A DNA stretch of 64,000 bases. Source: JBBDSH01 sp040905045 (GTDB lineage: Bacteria; Pseudomonadota; Gammaproteobacteria; Eutrophobiales; Eutrophobiaceae). The position numbers were made by a program, and so were the translations under genes. This document shows, piece after piece, positions 24,926 through 33,049 of this stretch. The stretch is taken from positions 16,870-80,869 of the forward strand of contig JBBDSH010000091.1 of assembly GCA_040905045.1 (NCBI GenBank), in the 5' to 3' direction. The first letter of the stretch is position 1. Each line of letters opens with the position of its first letter. Below the pieces are notes generated by a model. The model worked only from the letters and a program-made list of their open reading frames with translations, was not told the origin of the DNA and ran no database searches.

Positions 24926-26413
24926 TCACTGCAAGTCCACCGGAAAAACGGAAATATCAATATTCCACACCAGCGGCACAATCAGCAATACCGCGGCGGA
25001 GATCAATAATATGCCGATCAGATTCAGCCAGATACCGATCTTCATCATCTGCTGTATGGTGACCTGACGGCTGCCGAAGACGATGGCATTGGGCGGCGTT
25101 GCCACCGGCAGCATAAAGGCGTAGGACGCGGCAATAGTCGCGGCAATCATCAGACTGAAAGGATGAACCTGCATGGCGGCGGCCAGGGCGGCCATAACAG
25201 GCAGAATGATGGTGGCCGTGGCGGTATTGGAGGTAATCTCCGTCAGGAAAGTGACCAGGGCGGCTGCAGCCAGAACCATGAACACAATGCTGGTGCCTTC
25301 CAGTACGGTCAGCCGGCCGGCGATGAAATCGGTAAGACCGCTTTGTGAAAAACCCTGGGCCAGGGCAAAACCGCCGCCGAACAGGATCAGGATATCCCAG
25401 GGAATAGTAATGGCCGTCTGCCAGTCCAGCAGAAATTCTCTCTTTTGCCAGTTGGAAGGGATAACGAATAACAGGATGGCTCCGCCCATGGCAATGGTGG
25501 AGTCCTGCACATACTCGAACAACGGCATAGCCGTCAGGCCGCGCAGGATCCAGAGCCCCGCAACCAGGACAAATACCGTCAATACCGCCTTTTCCTGATA
25601 ACTGACACGCCCGAGTTCCGTGATTTCGCACTCAATGGTTTCCCTGCCGCCGGGCAGGTGCTTGATCCCGCTGCGGAACAGGACATGGGTTAACAGGAAC
25701 CATGTAATGAACAACATGACAACCGACAATGGCAATGCGAAGGTCATCCAGTCCACCAGATTGATGGTGATGCCGTAGGTCTTTTCCACGACACCCGCGA
25801 AAATGGCGTTGGGCGGCGTGCCAATCAGCGTTGCGACGCCACCGATGGAAGCGGCATAGCCGATACCCAGCATTAGTGCGGTACCAAAACGGAAATGTCC
25901 CGCTTCCGTGTCCAATTTCAGTTCGGGATCGGACTTGATGCCGTTCGCCACCCGGCTCACTACCGCCAGGGCGATGGTCAACATCATCATGGTCGTGGCT
26001 GTGTTGCTGATCCACATGGACAGGAACCAGGTGGAAAGCATGAAGCCAAAAATGATGCGGTTTGGTGTAACGCCGATAAGCCGGATGGTATACAGAGCGA
26101 TGCGGCGATGCAGATTCCACTTCTCCATGGTAACGGCGATAAGAAACCCGCCCATGAAAAGATAAATAAGATGGTTGGCATAGGACAGCGTTACCACGCC
26201 GCCTTCCATAATGCCCAGGATCGGAAAGAGAAATATGGGCAACAGGGCCGTGGCGGGTATGGGAATGGCCTCGGTGATCCACCAGACGGCCATGAGTGCG
26301 GCGACGGCCGCCACATTCATGGCCGCCGGGGACATACCCTCCGGTTCGGGCAATAACAGCAACAAAAGAAAAAACAGCGGTCCCAGGATCAATCCGAGTG
26401 TATTCCGGTTCAT
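24926..26413 (-). CDS. DASS family (SLC13-type) Na+:dicarboxylate/sulfate symporter
   Basis: An inner-membrane transporter of 495 residues with about a dozen helices. The two inverted-repeat signature motifs of DASS proteins are seen: WISNTATTMMML in the first half and EITSNTATATIILP in the second. These SNT motifs form the Na+ and carboxylate sites. Substrate is probably a di- or tricarboxylate or sulfate and cannot be fixed from sequence. The ATG at 26413 overlaps the stop of the upstream methyltransferase gene by four bases (ATGA), so it is the last gene of a tight operon. Confidence 0.9.
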   Translation of the reverse strand: MNRNTLGLILGPLFFLLLLLLPEPEGMSPAAMNVAAVAALMAVWWITEAIPIPATALLPIFLFPILGIMEGGVVTLSYANHLIYLFMGGFLIAVTMEKWNLHRRIALYTIRLIGVTPNRIIFGFMLSTWFLSMWISNTATTMMMLTIALAVVSRVANGIKSDPELKLDTEAGHFRFGTALMLGIGYAASIGGVATLIGTPPNAIFAGVVEKTYGITINLVDWMTFALPLSVVMLFITWFLLTHVLFRSGIKHLPGGRETIECEITELGRVSYQEKAVLTVFVLVAGLWILRGLTAMPLFEYVQDSTIAMGGAILLFVIPSNWQKREFLLDWQTAITIPWDILILFGGGFALAQGFSQSGLTDFIAGRLTVLEGTSIVFMVLAAAALVTFLTEITSNTATATIILPVMAALAAAMQVHPFSLMIAATIAASYAFMLPVATPPNAIVFGSRQVTIQQMMKIGIWLNLIGILLISAAVLLIVPLVWNIDISVFPVDLQ

Positions 26414-27003
26414 TGCCTTACCCAGCAAAGAATTTGATTATTGGCCGGCATCACGTGACGACTTCGAAAATGCATCCCTGCATCCCGTGCCAGTCGATCC
26501 AGGTCTTCGAAATTACGCAGGCCGCTGCCGGGATCACGGGACCGCAACATGCCGTCGAAACGCTCGTTGCTGTCGCTTGTATAACGATTATAGAAATTAA
26601 AGGGTCCGTACAACAAGAATAATCCGTCTTTTTCCAATAACCGGCCGACACCTGCAAACATGGCCTCGACCTCATGCCAGTGCATGATATGGGCGGTATT
26701 GGCGGAGAAGACGGCGTCCACATCCATACAGGGCCAGGGCTCCTGCATGACATCAAGTACCAGCGGCGGCCGCGTATTGGGCAGATCCGCTTCCTCCAGC
26801 CAGAGATTGATACCGGCATGATGCTCGGGGGTATCGCTGGTGTGCCAGACAAGGTGCGGCATCCGCTCGGCGAAATATACCGCATGCTGGCCTGTCCCGC
26901 TGCCGATCTCCAGAACCGCCGCCGCCCTCTGCAGCATGGGCACGATGACCTGGAGGATCGGCTCCCGGTTATTGTCGCAGGCGGGGCTGTAAGGCTTGTT
27001 CAT
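26410..27003 (-). CDS. DUF938 family SAM-dependent methyltransferase
   Basis: A 197-residue class I methyltransferase-like protein. The SAM-binding glycine loop is visible as VLEIGSGTGQHAVYFAERMP, followed by an acidic strand end and the family sequences FSANTAHIMHWHEVEAMFAG and LYGPFNFYNRYTSDSNERFD. The family is widespread in proteobacteria with unknown substrate. It overlaps arfB upstream by four bases and the DASS transporter gene downstream by four bases, so the three are translationally coupled; the coupling does not by itself reveal a shared task. Confidence 0.88.
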   Translation of the reverse strand: MNKPYSPACDNNREPILQVIVPMLQRAAAVLEIGSGTGQHAVYFAERMPHLVWHTSDTPEHHAGINLWLEEADLPNTRPPLVLDVMQEPWPCMDVDAVFSANTAHIMHWHEVEAMFAGVGRLLEKDGLFLLYGPFNFYNRYTSDSNERFDGMLRSRDPGSGLRNFEDLDRLARDAGMHFRSRHVMPANNQILCWVRQ

Positions 27004-27422
27004 GAATGATTAACCGGGGGTTTTCCGCGCAGCTGTTTGGTACGCCCGCGCCTAGTCTTGCTCTCCAGACGCCTGCGCTTCGCGGCCCGTGTCGGTTTTG
27101 TGGGTTTACGCGGCTTACGGGTAACCAGTGTCTCGCGCACAAGTTCACCCAACCGATCCAGCGCCGCCTGCCGGTTGCGTTCACGGCTGCGGTACTCCTG
27201 GGCCTTAATAACCACGACACCGTCGGCGGTAATCCGCTGATCCTGCAGTTTCAACAGTCGGTGTTTAATGTAGTCCGGCAGACTCGAAGCCCTGATGTCG
27301 AAACGCAAATGGATGGCGGATGCCACCTTGTTGACGTTCTGTCCCCCGGCACCCCGGGATCGGATCGCCTCCAGTTCGATCTCATCCTCATGAATCTGTA
27401 TACCGCCATTGATTTTCAACAT
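27000..27422 (-). CDS. arfB: ArfB-type peptidyl-tRNA hydrolase (YaeJ), ribosome rescue
   Basis: Rescues ribosomes stalled on mRNAs without a stop codon by hydrolysing peptidyl-tRNA. It has 140 residues. The catalytic GGQ is in SRGAGGQNVNKVASAIHLRF near the N-terminus, and the long basic C-terminal tail (KPRKPTKPTRAAKRRRLESK) is the segment that enters the empty mRNA channel in the known family. The start at 27422 is almost contiguous with the upstream glutathione transferase gene, and its stop overlaps the next gene by four bases. Confidence 0.94.
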   Translation of the reverse strand: MLKINGGIQIHEDEIELEAIRSRGAGGQNVNKVASAIHLRFDIRASSLPDYIKHRLLKLQDQRITADGVVVIKAQEYRSRERNRQAALDRLGELVRETLVTRKPRKPTKPTRAAKRRRLESKTRRGRTKQLRGKPPVNHS

Positions 27423-27423
27423 C

Positions 27424-28029
27424 TCAATCGAACAGGTTCCGCGGGAATGAGGGACGCTCCGTCAATCGCCCGAGATAGCCGGATAATCCCGGAAAATCCC
27501 GGAGCAGCTTGAGACTGTCGGCCCAGAGCAAATTATAACCGACGATAATATCCGCTGCGCTAAAGCCCGTATCAAGGATATATCCCACTTTCCCGATATG
27601 ACTATCCAGGCATCTCACGTTGGACAAATATTCCTCCCGCGCCAGATCGATGGCCGCCCGTGAACGTTTCTGCTTGGGATAAATCAACATATGCTTGCGC
27701 ATGGACCACAGGACAGGTTCCAGTTCCGCCATGCAGAAAAATATCCACTGATAATAATAACCACGCTGTATGGAACCGGAATCGGGTATCAGTCTGCCGC
27801 CGGCGTATTTCTCCGCCAGCCAGGTACAGATTGCCGCGGACTCGGTGATAACGATTCCGTCGTCAACCAGCACCGGCACCTTGCCGTAGGGATTAACCGA
27901 GAGAAACCCGTCACTGAATTGTTCACCCGCCGGCAGATCCACCGTAACCGACTCGTAATCGAGCTCAAGTTCCGCCAACAGCCACTGTACACGCGTCGAA
28001 CGCGATTTTGGGTATTCATACAGTCTCAT
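27424..28029 (-). CDS. Glutathione S-transferase family protein
   Basis: A 201-residue cytoplasmic GST. The N-terminal thioredoxin-like domain begins RLYEYPKSRSTRVQWLLAEL, with Ser/Arg in the position of the catalytic region, and includes NPYGKVPVLVDDGIVITESAA, the glutathione gamma-glutamyl binding motif (cis-Pro in KVPVL, ES pair). The C-terminal half is helical. Substrate unknown. It lies between a TIM-barrel isomerase-like gene and arfB in a five-gene minus-strand operon. Confidence 0.88.
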   Translation of the reverse strand: MRLYEYPKSRSTRVQWLLAELELDYESVTVDLPAGEQFSDGFLSVNPYGKVPVLVDDGIVITESAAICTWLAEKYAGGRLIPDSGSIQRGYYYQWIFFCMAELEPVLWSMRKHMLIYPKQKRSRAAIDLAREEYLSNVRCLDSHIGKVGYILDTGFSAADIIVGYNLLWADSLKLLRDFPGLSGYLGRLTERPSFPRNLFD

Positions 28030-28067
28030 TATCTTTCCTTAAGGCCGCTCCCCCGGAAGTATCCCTC

Positions 28068-28946
28068 TTAATATAAATCCGTCAAAATTTCGGAATCGCG
28101 GAATTCGTTAATGGTGGTATCGAAAGTCTGTTTCATAATCTCATCCAGAGGCTGTTCGCGCAGATCCCGGTTAAGGACTTCGATGCCCCATGGACCCTTG
28201 TAATCGAAACGATCCATAAGATCGATAAACCCACGGATATCGAATTCTCCCTGCCCGCACAGGAGGCGGTGATTTACCGTCGCGTCCAGCAGGTCTTCGG
28301 GCACAGCGGCCGGCCCGTCGTTCAATTCCACCCCGAAGAAATCATCGCGGCTTAACTTGCTTTCGATCTCCGCAAAGGAAATACCCAGCATATAAACATG
28401 CCAGAGATCGAAAATGAAACCGCCGTTCGCGGCACCCGCGCCCCGGCACAGCGTCAAGGTATCGTCAAGAGTGCTGATAATGGAGGACGGCATAAATTCA
28501 AACAGAACTCCGGTACCGTGATCGGCTGCCTGACGGCAGAGCACGGAAAATTCCTGTATGAGTTTTTGCATGGGACAGCTTTCGCCGGAGAAATCGCCAA
28601 CCTTGATATGCCTTGCACCCAGGGCTTCGGCGGTATCCAGGAGCATTTTCCGGTTCCGGTCGGATAGCCGTCGCCGCTCCGGTTCGTCGATAAACCAGTC
28701 GGTCAGAAATTCCAGTTCCACGTGCTGAATGCCGTTGTCATCGAGGATCTGCCGCATTTCTTCCAGCGTGCGCGTTTTCAGGGTATGTTCCAGATCGGCG
28801 TGCCAGAACCCCATCCCCGTGAAACCGACCCGGCCGGCGGCCTCGACACGTTCCTTGAAATCAAACACGCTGTATTCATGGTCGGTGTGGGGATACGCCC
28901 CGCCGGCAAGTGTCCAGTAGGATCCCAGTATGTCAACTTCTCTCAC
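28068..28946 (-). CDS. Sugar phosphate isomerase/epimerase-like TIM barrel protein
   Basis: A 292-residue member of the xylose-isomerase-like TIM-barrel family (AP endonuclease 2 superfamily). Metal-ligand-type residues appear in HVELEFLTDWF, ARHIKVGDFSGE, VLFEFMPSS, FIFDLWHVYM, GVELNDGP and GPWGIEVLNRD. Members act as sugar isomerases, inosose dehydratases or related enzymes; the substrate here is not identifiable. Start is GTG at 28946. It is the first gene of the operon with GST, arfB, DUF938 and the DASS transporter. A catabolic role with the transporter is possible but unproven. Confidence 0.82.
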   Translation of the reverse strand: MREVDILGSYWTLAGGAYPHTDHEYSVFDFKERVEAAGRVGFTGMGFWHADLEHTLKTRTLEEMRQILDDNGIQHVELEFLTDWFIDEPERRRLSDRNRKMLLDTAEALGARHIKVGDFSGESCPMQKLIQEFSVLCRQAADHGTGVLFEFMPSSIISTLDDTLTLCRGAGAANGGFIFDLWHVYMLGISFAEIESKLSRDDFFGVELNDGPAAVPEDLLDATVNHRLLCGQGEFDIRGFIDLMDRFDYKGPWGIEVLNRDLREQPLDEIMKQTFDTTINEFRDSEILTDLY

Positions 28947-29151
28947 GGTTTACATCACTCTGTATAATCGATACATGTACAACCCTTTCTCTTGCAAAGG
29001 GAATTGGGACACAGATATATAACATACAGAAGTATGCCAATCCAGGAACCTGACACGATGATGACACATATCGGCTTTATTCCGCTCCGCATTACCATTA
29101 TAGTCACAACACTCGAATGAACCGGAAATTGTAATAAAGGAGGCAAGAATC

Positions 29152-29784
29152 ATGTTAACCATCTACGGTCATCCGCTGTCTTCTCCCACCAACAAGGTAC
29201 GCATGGGCGCCAATGCGGCGGGACTTGAATACGATTTTGTTTTTATTGACCTGGCTGAAGGTGAACAGAAATCCGAAAAATACCTTGCCATTAATCCGGT
29301 GGGGCAGGTTCCCGCTATTGACGATGACGGCTTCACACTGTTTGAAAGCAATGCCATCAATAAATACTTTGCCCGCAAGGCGCAATCGGGATTGTATCCA
29401 AATAATCACCGGGGCCAGGCACTGGTCGATCAGTGGACCGATTTCGTCACCAATCTTGTCGGTGCCGGCTATACGCGCCTGCTCTTCAACAAGATTATTG
29501 CCCCGCAGGTCGGTGCTCCGGTCAACGACAATGCCATACGCGAAGGTGAAGAAATGGTCAGTCGCGCCTTCCCCATTGTTGAAAAACAATTAACCCGCTC
29601 GCCTTTTCTTGCCGGAGAGGAACTTACGCTGGCGGATATCGCCCTGCTGGCAACCGTCGATCCCAGTGAGGTCATCGAGATGGATCTCGCCCCGCACCCG
29701 AAACTGAATGACTGGCGTGAGGCTCTGCGCAAGCATGAATTTTACACCCGCGTGCATAATTATTTCGGTGAAGGAGTATTGTAA
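29152..29784 (+). CDS. Glutathione S-transferase family protein, second copy type
   Basis: A 210-residue GST with N-terminal domain LTIYGHPLSSPTNKVRMGA and the glutathione-site motif NPVGQVPAIDDDGFTLFESN; the C-terminal domain includes LAGEELTLADIALLATVDP, the usual N-capping motif. It is clearly different in sequence from the GST at 27424-28029. The start follows a strong ribosome site (AAGGAGG). The next gene begins immediately after its stop codon, so the two are translationally coupled. Confidence 0.88.
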   Translation: MLTIYGHPLSSPTNKVRMGANAAGLEYDFVFIDLAEGEQKSEKYLAINPVGQVPAIDDDGFTLFESNAINKYFARKAQSGLYPNNHRGQALVDQWTDFVTNLVGAGYTRLLFNKIIAPQVGAPVNDNAIREGEEMVSRAFPIVEKQLTRSPFLAGEELTLADIALLATVDPSEVIEMDLAPHPKLNDWREALRKHEFYTRVHNYFGEGVL

Positions 29785-30387
29785 ATGCGTAACCGATTTG
29801 AAGTTACAGTCATGAAACTAAGATCCCTGTCCGGTTTATTGATAATCATGGCGGTTACAGCGGGCTGTGCGCTGAGCCCCCAGGTCGTGGACATTCGGCC
29901 GGAGGTTACAACCGCACCGGCCGAAGATCGTAAGGCTGAAGCGGCTCTCGGCCTGGAAGTGGCTGATATCCGCGAAAGCCCGATCCTGGGCAAGCGCGAC
30001 GGCGTTTATAAAGAAACCGCAACCATCAGTACGGAGGGGGATATCACCCGACCGATACGGGAGAGCCTGTCCGGAGCATTGGAGAATATGGGCTATCGAC
30101 TGGTCGAAGACGGTTCGGCACAACCGTTGAAAGTGGAGATCGTCGCGCTTGAATACGGGGTAGATAAAGAGAAAGTGACCCGTAGTATTAAAACATACGC
30201 CGCAATTAATGCTGCCTATCGAAAGGGAGACAGGACTTACCACAACACCTACAAAGTGACACGAACCAAAAAGATGCTGACCGCACCGGGCATGGAAGAG
30301 AATCAAACGCTGATTAACGAGACACTGGCGGCAGCATTACAACAAATGCTGCGTGACGGGGAACTATTCGGGTTGATTGGCGAATAG
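29785..30387 (+). CDS. YajG-like outer-membrane lipoprotein
   Basis: A 200-residue predicted lipoprotein. The signal segment SGLLIIMAVTAGC ends in a lipobox-type Cys (residue 28), and the mature part resembles YajG-family lipoproteins (ESLSGALENMGYRLVEDG, then VTRTKKMLTAPG). Its function is unknown; YajG relatives are envelope proteins. The ATG directly follows the previous stop (TAAATG), with GGAG eight bases before it; a second Met at 29812 would give a shorter, more typical signal peptide and could also be used. Confidence 0.75.
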   Translation: MRNRFEVTVMKLRSLSGLLIIMAVTAGCALSPQVVDIRPEVTTAPAEDRKAEAALGLEVADIRESPILGKRDGVYKETATISTEGDITRPIRESLSGALENMGYRLVEDGSAQPLKVEIVALEYGVDKEKVTRSIKTYAAINAAYRKGDRTYHNTYKVTRTKKMLTAPGMEENQTLINETLAAALQQMLRDGELFGLIGE

Positions 30388-30412
30388 GCGAAGGAACCCG
30401 GAGGATCGGATA

Positions 30413-31033
30413 TCACATGGTTTGATGTTCGCCGTTGACCGGTTTGCGCCAGGTATAAACCCGCATCGGCGGTGCATTAAACAGCGCCATGTTCACATCC
30501 GGCCGGCCCAGCAACTCACTGCCGATATCCGCCACCTGCCCGCGGAATTGATAAGCGACGAAACGACCGCCCGGGGCAAGCGATGCCCATACCGCACGGA
30601 TAATATTCCGGCCTGTTTCCCAGGGCATGGTCGAGAACGGAATTCCCGATATCACCACATCCGGGCGCGGAAGACCGTAGTGCAGAAGGATTTTCTCGAT
30701 ATCCAGGGCGCTGCCGCAGTGATTGATAAGGCGCCTGTCACTGATTTCATCAAGCAGGGGAATAAATTCAGCTTCCAGCTCGATATTCAGGAGCGTGGAG
30801 TCTTTCGGCAAAACCCGCAGAAAGGCGCGGCTGGTGCCGCCGGTGCCGGGCCCCAGTTCTACCGCCACCCCGGCCTGTTCCAGGCGGGCCGCCTCGATGA
30901 CCCGGTTTTCCAGATAACGGGAACTCGGGATAATGGAGCCTACCTGTTCGGGATTGCGCAGGAATCCCCTGAAAAATGCAAGACCGTTAGTCCTGCGCAA
31001 CGATTCTGGTCGTATTTCGCTTTTTTCGCTCAC
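30413..31033 (-). CDS. Phospholipid N-methyltransferase-like (PmtA family) protein
   Basis: A 206-residue class I SAM-dependent methyltransferase. The N-terminal FFRGFLRNPEQVGSIIPSSR is the hallmark of the PmtA/rRNA-methylase-like group, followed by the SAM loop AVELGPGTGGTSRAFLRVLP and the strand-4 region PDVVISGIPFSTMPWE. In relatives this group methylates phosphatidylethanolamine toward phosphatidylcholine. Some members act on other lipids or on rRNA, so the lipid assignment is likely but not certain. It ends convergently close to the lipoprotein gene. The 190 bases upstream contain no gene. Confidence 0.72.
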   Translation of the reverse strand: MSEKSEIRPESLRRTNGLAFFRGFLRNPEQVGSIIPSSRYLENRVIEAARLEQAGVAVELGPGTGGTSRAFLRVLPKDSTLLNIELEAEFIPLLDEISDRRLINHCGSALDIEKILLHYGLPRPDVVISGIPFSTMPWETGRNIIRAVWASLAPGGRFVAYQFRGQVADIGSELLGRPDVNMALFNAPPMRVYTWRKPVNGEHQTM

Positions 31034-31225
31034 GGGAACAGCTCCTTGCCAGTTTATTGTTTCTGTTAACAGACATGATATGGCCGGAATAACAAGCGGT
31101 AGTCCGGCTCCGGCAATGCCGAAACTGTACTGCTTTTTCAGCAGATATCAACCCCGAAGTCCGGGTCAACGGGATTGGAAACCCGCCCGTTAGCCGTGCA
31201 AATGGTGCCATTACGCCGTATAAAC

Positions 31226-31408
31226 CTACCTTTTCGCCATTGCATCAAGAAACTCGTCTGTCGTATTGGCATGGGGAAACGGTTCATCCGGAACCGGCAG
31301 CCCCAGCGCCCGGCATAGCGGTTCCCAGCCGTCCCCGGCACGCCATTCCAGCAAACGTTCCGGCGGAACACCCCGTCTGACTGCATCATTATCGTATGAA
31401 AACATCAT
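31226..31408 (-). pseudogene. C-terminal fragment of a sulfotransferase-family protein
   Basis: The 60-residue frame reads GVPPERLLEWRAGDGWEPLC then RALGLPVPDEPFPHANTTDE, the conserved C-terminal part of the sulfotransferase family with the PPERLL...GWEPLC...LG(L/V)PVPDEPFP signature. The catalytic N-terminal domain with the PAPS-binding loop is absent: upstream comes the end of the next gene within about ten bases. It is therefore a relic, probably of a sulfotransferase once next to the CmcJ-like oxygenase gene. Confidence 0.65.
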
Positions 31409-31416
31409 TCATCGGA

Positions 31417-32220
31417 TTAGAAAAAAACCAGTGTACGCACTTCTATGCTCTGGCGCGGAGGCGCATCAGGCAGCGTGGACGGATCATCGAAGGCGCCGTG
31501 GGCGGTATACCGGGCACGGCCGTCATCAAGGGAATCATACACCTTGAATACCAGCGCCTCGTCCGCCTGCATTTCCGGAAAATAATACCATTCGTGTTCC
31601 GGGTTATAAGCAAGATGATAAATCTCGCCTGTACGATGTTCGTATACCAGCTCGGTCAGGATCAAATCTTCCGTGCTTATACTGGCCGCGTTACACAAGG
31701 CCAGTGGTGATCGTATCGCCGGCACGTTAACCGGTCTCCACACCTGTACAATCTGGAAACGGTGTTTCAGCAGTTCGTCGGCTTCATCGGGCAACAGATC
31801 GCGGACGCGCTGCGGTGCCGAATTCTCCGTGTAGTCATTATGCACCGCTATCACCGGTTCACGGATCTTTTTCTCCTGCCGCATCAGTTCATCACCGGCG
31901 CGCAGGGTATGATCGAACACGACTACCCGCGAACCGCCGGTAATACGCCTGACCAGTTGCTTCACTTCCGGATAGTAGACATTCTCCAGCTCGTCCCGGT
32001 CAAAGAAATCCTTTACCAGAGTCTCATGCCGAACGAATACAAAACCGTCCCGGTCGAGCAAAAAACTGTCCGCCAGCGGCCGGCCGTTATGAATAGTAAC
32101 GGACCTTTCCTCGAAACGGCTGTCGTCGTATTCGAGCCGGATGCCCCTGCGCAACACTCGGGAACGCCTGCCGCTCGTATTGACGCCGTATCGGAGGGAA
32201 GCCTGTACGCCGCTGCTCAT
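31417..32220 (-). CDS. CmcJ/NvfI-like putative non-heme iron oxygenase
   Basis: A 267-residue protein of the CmcJ/NvfI (GA4-desaturase-like) family, related to 2-oxoglutarate/Fe(II) enzymes. Visible family features are VVVFDHTLRAG, H-x-D in PVIAVHNDYTENSAPQRV, the conserved block IVQVWRPVN followed by SPLALC, NPEHEWYYFPEMQADEAL, and the distal His in ARYTAHGAFDDP. In fungi and actinomycetes such proteins oxidise secondary metabolites. The substrate here is unknown. It forms a pair with the unknown gene upstream (ten-base gap) and is next to a sulfotransferase relic, hinting at a decayed metabolite pathway. Confidence 0.78.
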   Translation of the reverse strand: MSSGVQASLRYGVNTSGRRSRVLRRGIRLEYDDSRFEERSVTIHNGRPLADSFLLDRDGFVFVRHETLVKDFFDRDELENVYYPEVKQLVRRITGGSRVVVFDHTLRAGDELMRQEKKIREPVIAVHNDYTENSAPQRVRDLLPDEADELLKHRFQIVQVWRPVNVPAIRSPLALCNAASISTEDLILTELVYEHRTGEIYHLAYNPEHEWYYFPEMQADEALVFKVYDSLDDGRARYTAHGAFDDPSTLPDAPPRQSIEVRTLVFF

Positions 32221-32229
32221 TGCGCTCTT

Positions 32230-33003
32230 TCACAGAATCCGGGACGGTGCCGGAAACGGCGGGGAATTGGGAAACAGCGGCGGCTTGTCATGACCTCCCG
32301 CAGTGACGGGAAACCATATGGAATAAATGAAGCTGGTACGGTCGAAAATCTTTTTCACTCCCGGTTTTTCCAGTGTATGTCCGATGCTCGGCTGTGCCGC
32401 CAGCGCCGCAAGTCGGCGTATGCCGGTCTCCGGGGATTCGCCCGCGGCACTCTTTGACGGCGCCGTGCTAACGATGGATATTTCACGCCGGCCGGCATCG
32501 TATAGCAGCCAGGCCGAGGACAATCCTGCGCCGGCAGCATGTTCCCGTATTGCCGGCCAGGCCTGATCCGGACTATCGAACTTCGCTCCGGCATCGAATT
32601 GCCATTCCTCAATCCGCATCAAACCCTGTTGCGTAAAAAGATCCCGGAAATTCTCCGCCGCGATGACCCGCCATACCTTGGCGGAGCATTCCTGAAACAT
32701 GGGCCTGTCCGGGAAACGCACGCCGTCCAGTTCAAAATCGTTCGCCACCCAGGAGGCGAACTGTTCGGCATTGGATACAGTATCGAACAGATAGGCACCG
32801 CCGCTGAGAACCGTATCCGTTCCCGGTTGCGCCAGTATGGGCAGGAGTTTCTGATGCATGCCGGGCCGGGCCGCCATCAATACCCGGTCTCTCTCAATGA
32901 CATCCGGTACCTGATCGGCGGGAACCGCGTTCGTGAGCGTCAACCGATCCGTCACGCAGCCTTCCACCGGTACGGTGCCGATACCGAATCCGTCCGTCGT
33001 CAT
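32230..33003 (-). CDS. Hypothetical protein paired with CmcJ-like oxygenase
   Basis: Not recognised. It has 257 residues, soluble, no signal peptide. The ATG at 33003 has a strong upstream purine run (GGGAGGGGAC). The region AYLFDTVSNAEQFASWVAND resembles the ferredoxin-like alpha/beta layout of monooxygenase-type (YdhR/ABM-like) proteins, but the match is too weak to name. The C-terminal part contains FDRTSFIYSIWFPV. The close spacing to the CmcJ-like gene suggests a shared function. Confidence 0.6.
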   Translation of the reverse strand: MTTDGFGIGTVPVEGCVTDRLTLTNAVPADQVPDVIERDRVLMAARPGMHQKLLPILAQPGTDTVLSGGAYLFDTVSNAEQFASWVANDFELDGVRFPDRPMFQECSAKVWRVIAAENFRDLFTQQGLMRIEEWQFDAGAKFDSPDQAWPAIREHAAGAGLSSAWLLYDAGRREISIVSTAPSKSAAGESPETGIRRLAALAAQPSIGHTLEKPGVKKIFDRTSFIYSIWFPVTAGGHDKPPLFPNSPPFPAPSRIL

Positions 33004-33049
33004 TTTTTGTCCCCTCCCGCCGTGAAAATCTGATTTTTAATCTTTTTCA

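Noticed and set aside
1325..28975. Recurring GTATAATC strings (for example 1321, 4829, 28964) as a shared promoter
   Set aside because: They match a -10 box but lack properly spaced -35 sequences; probably chance.
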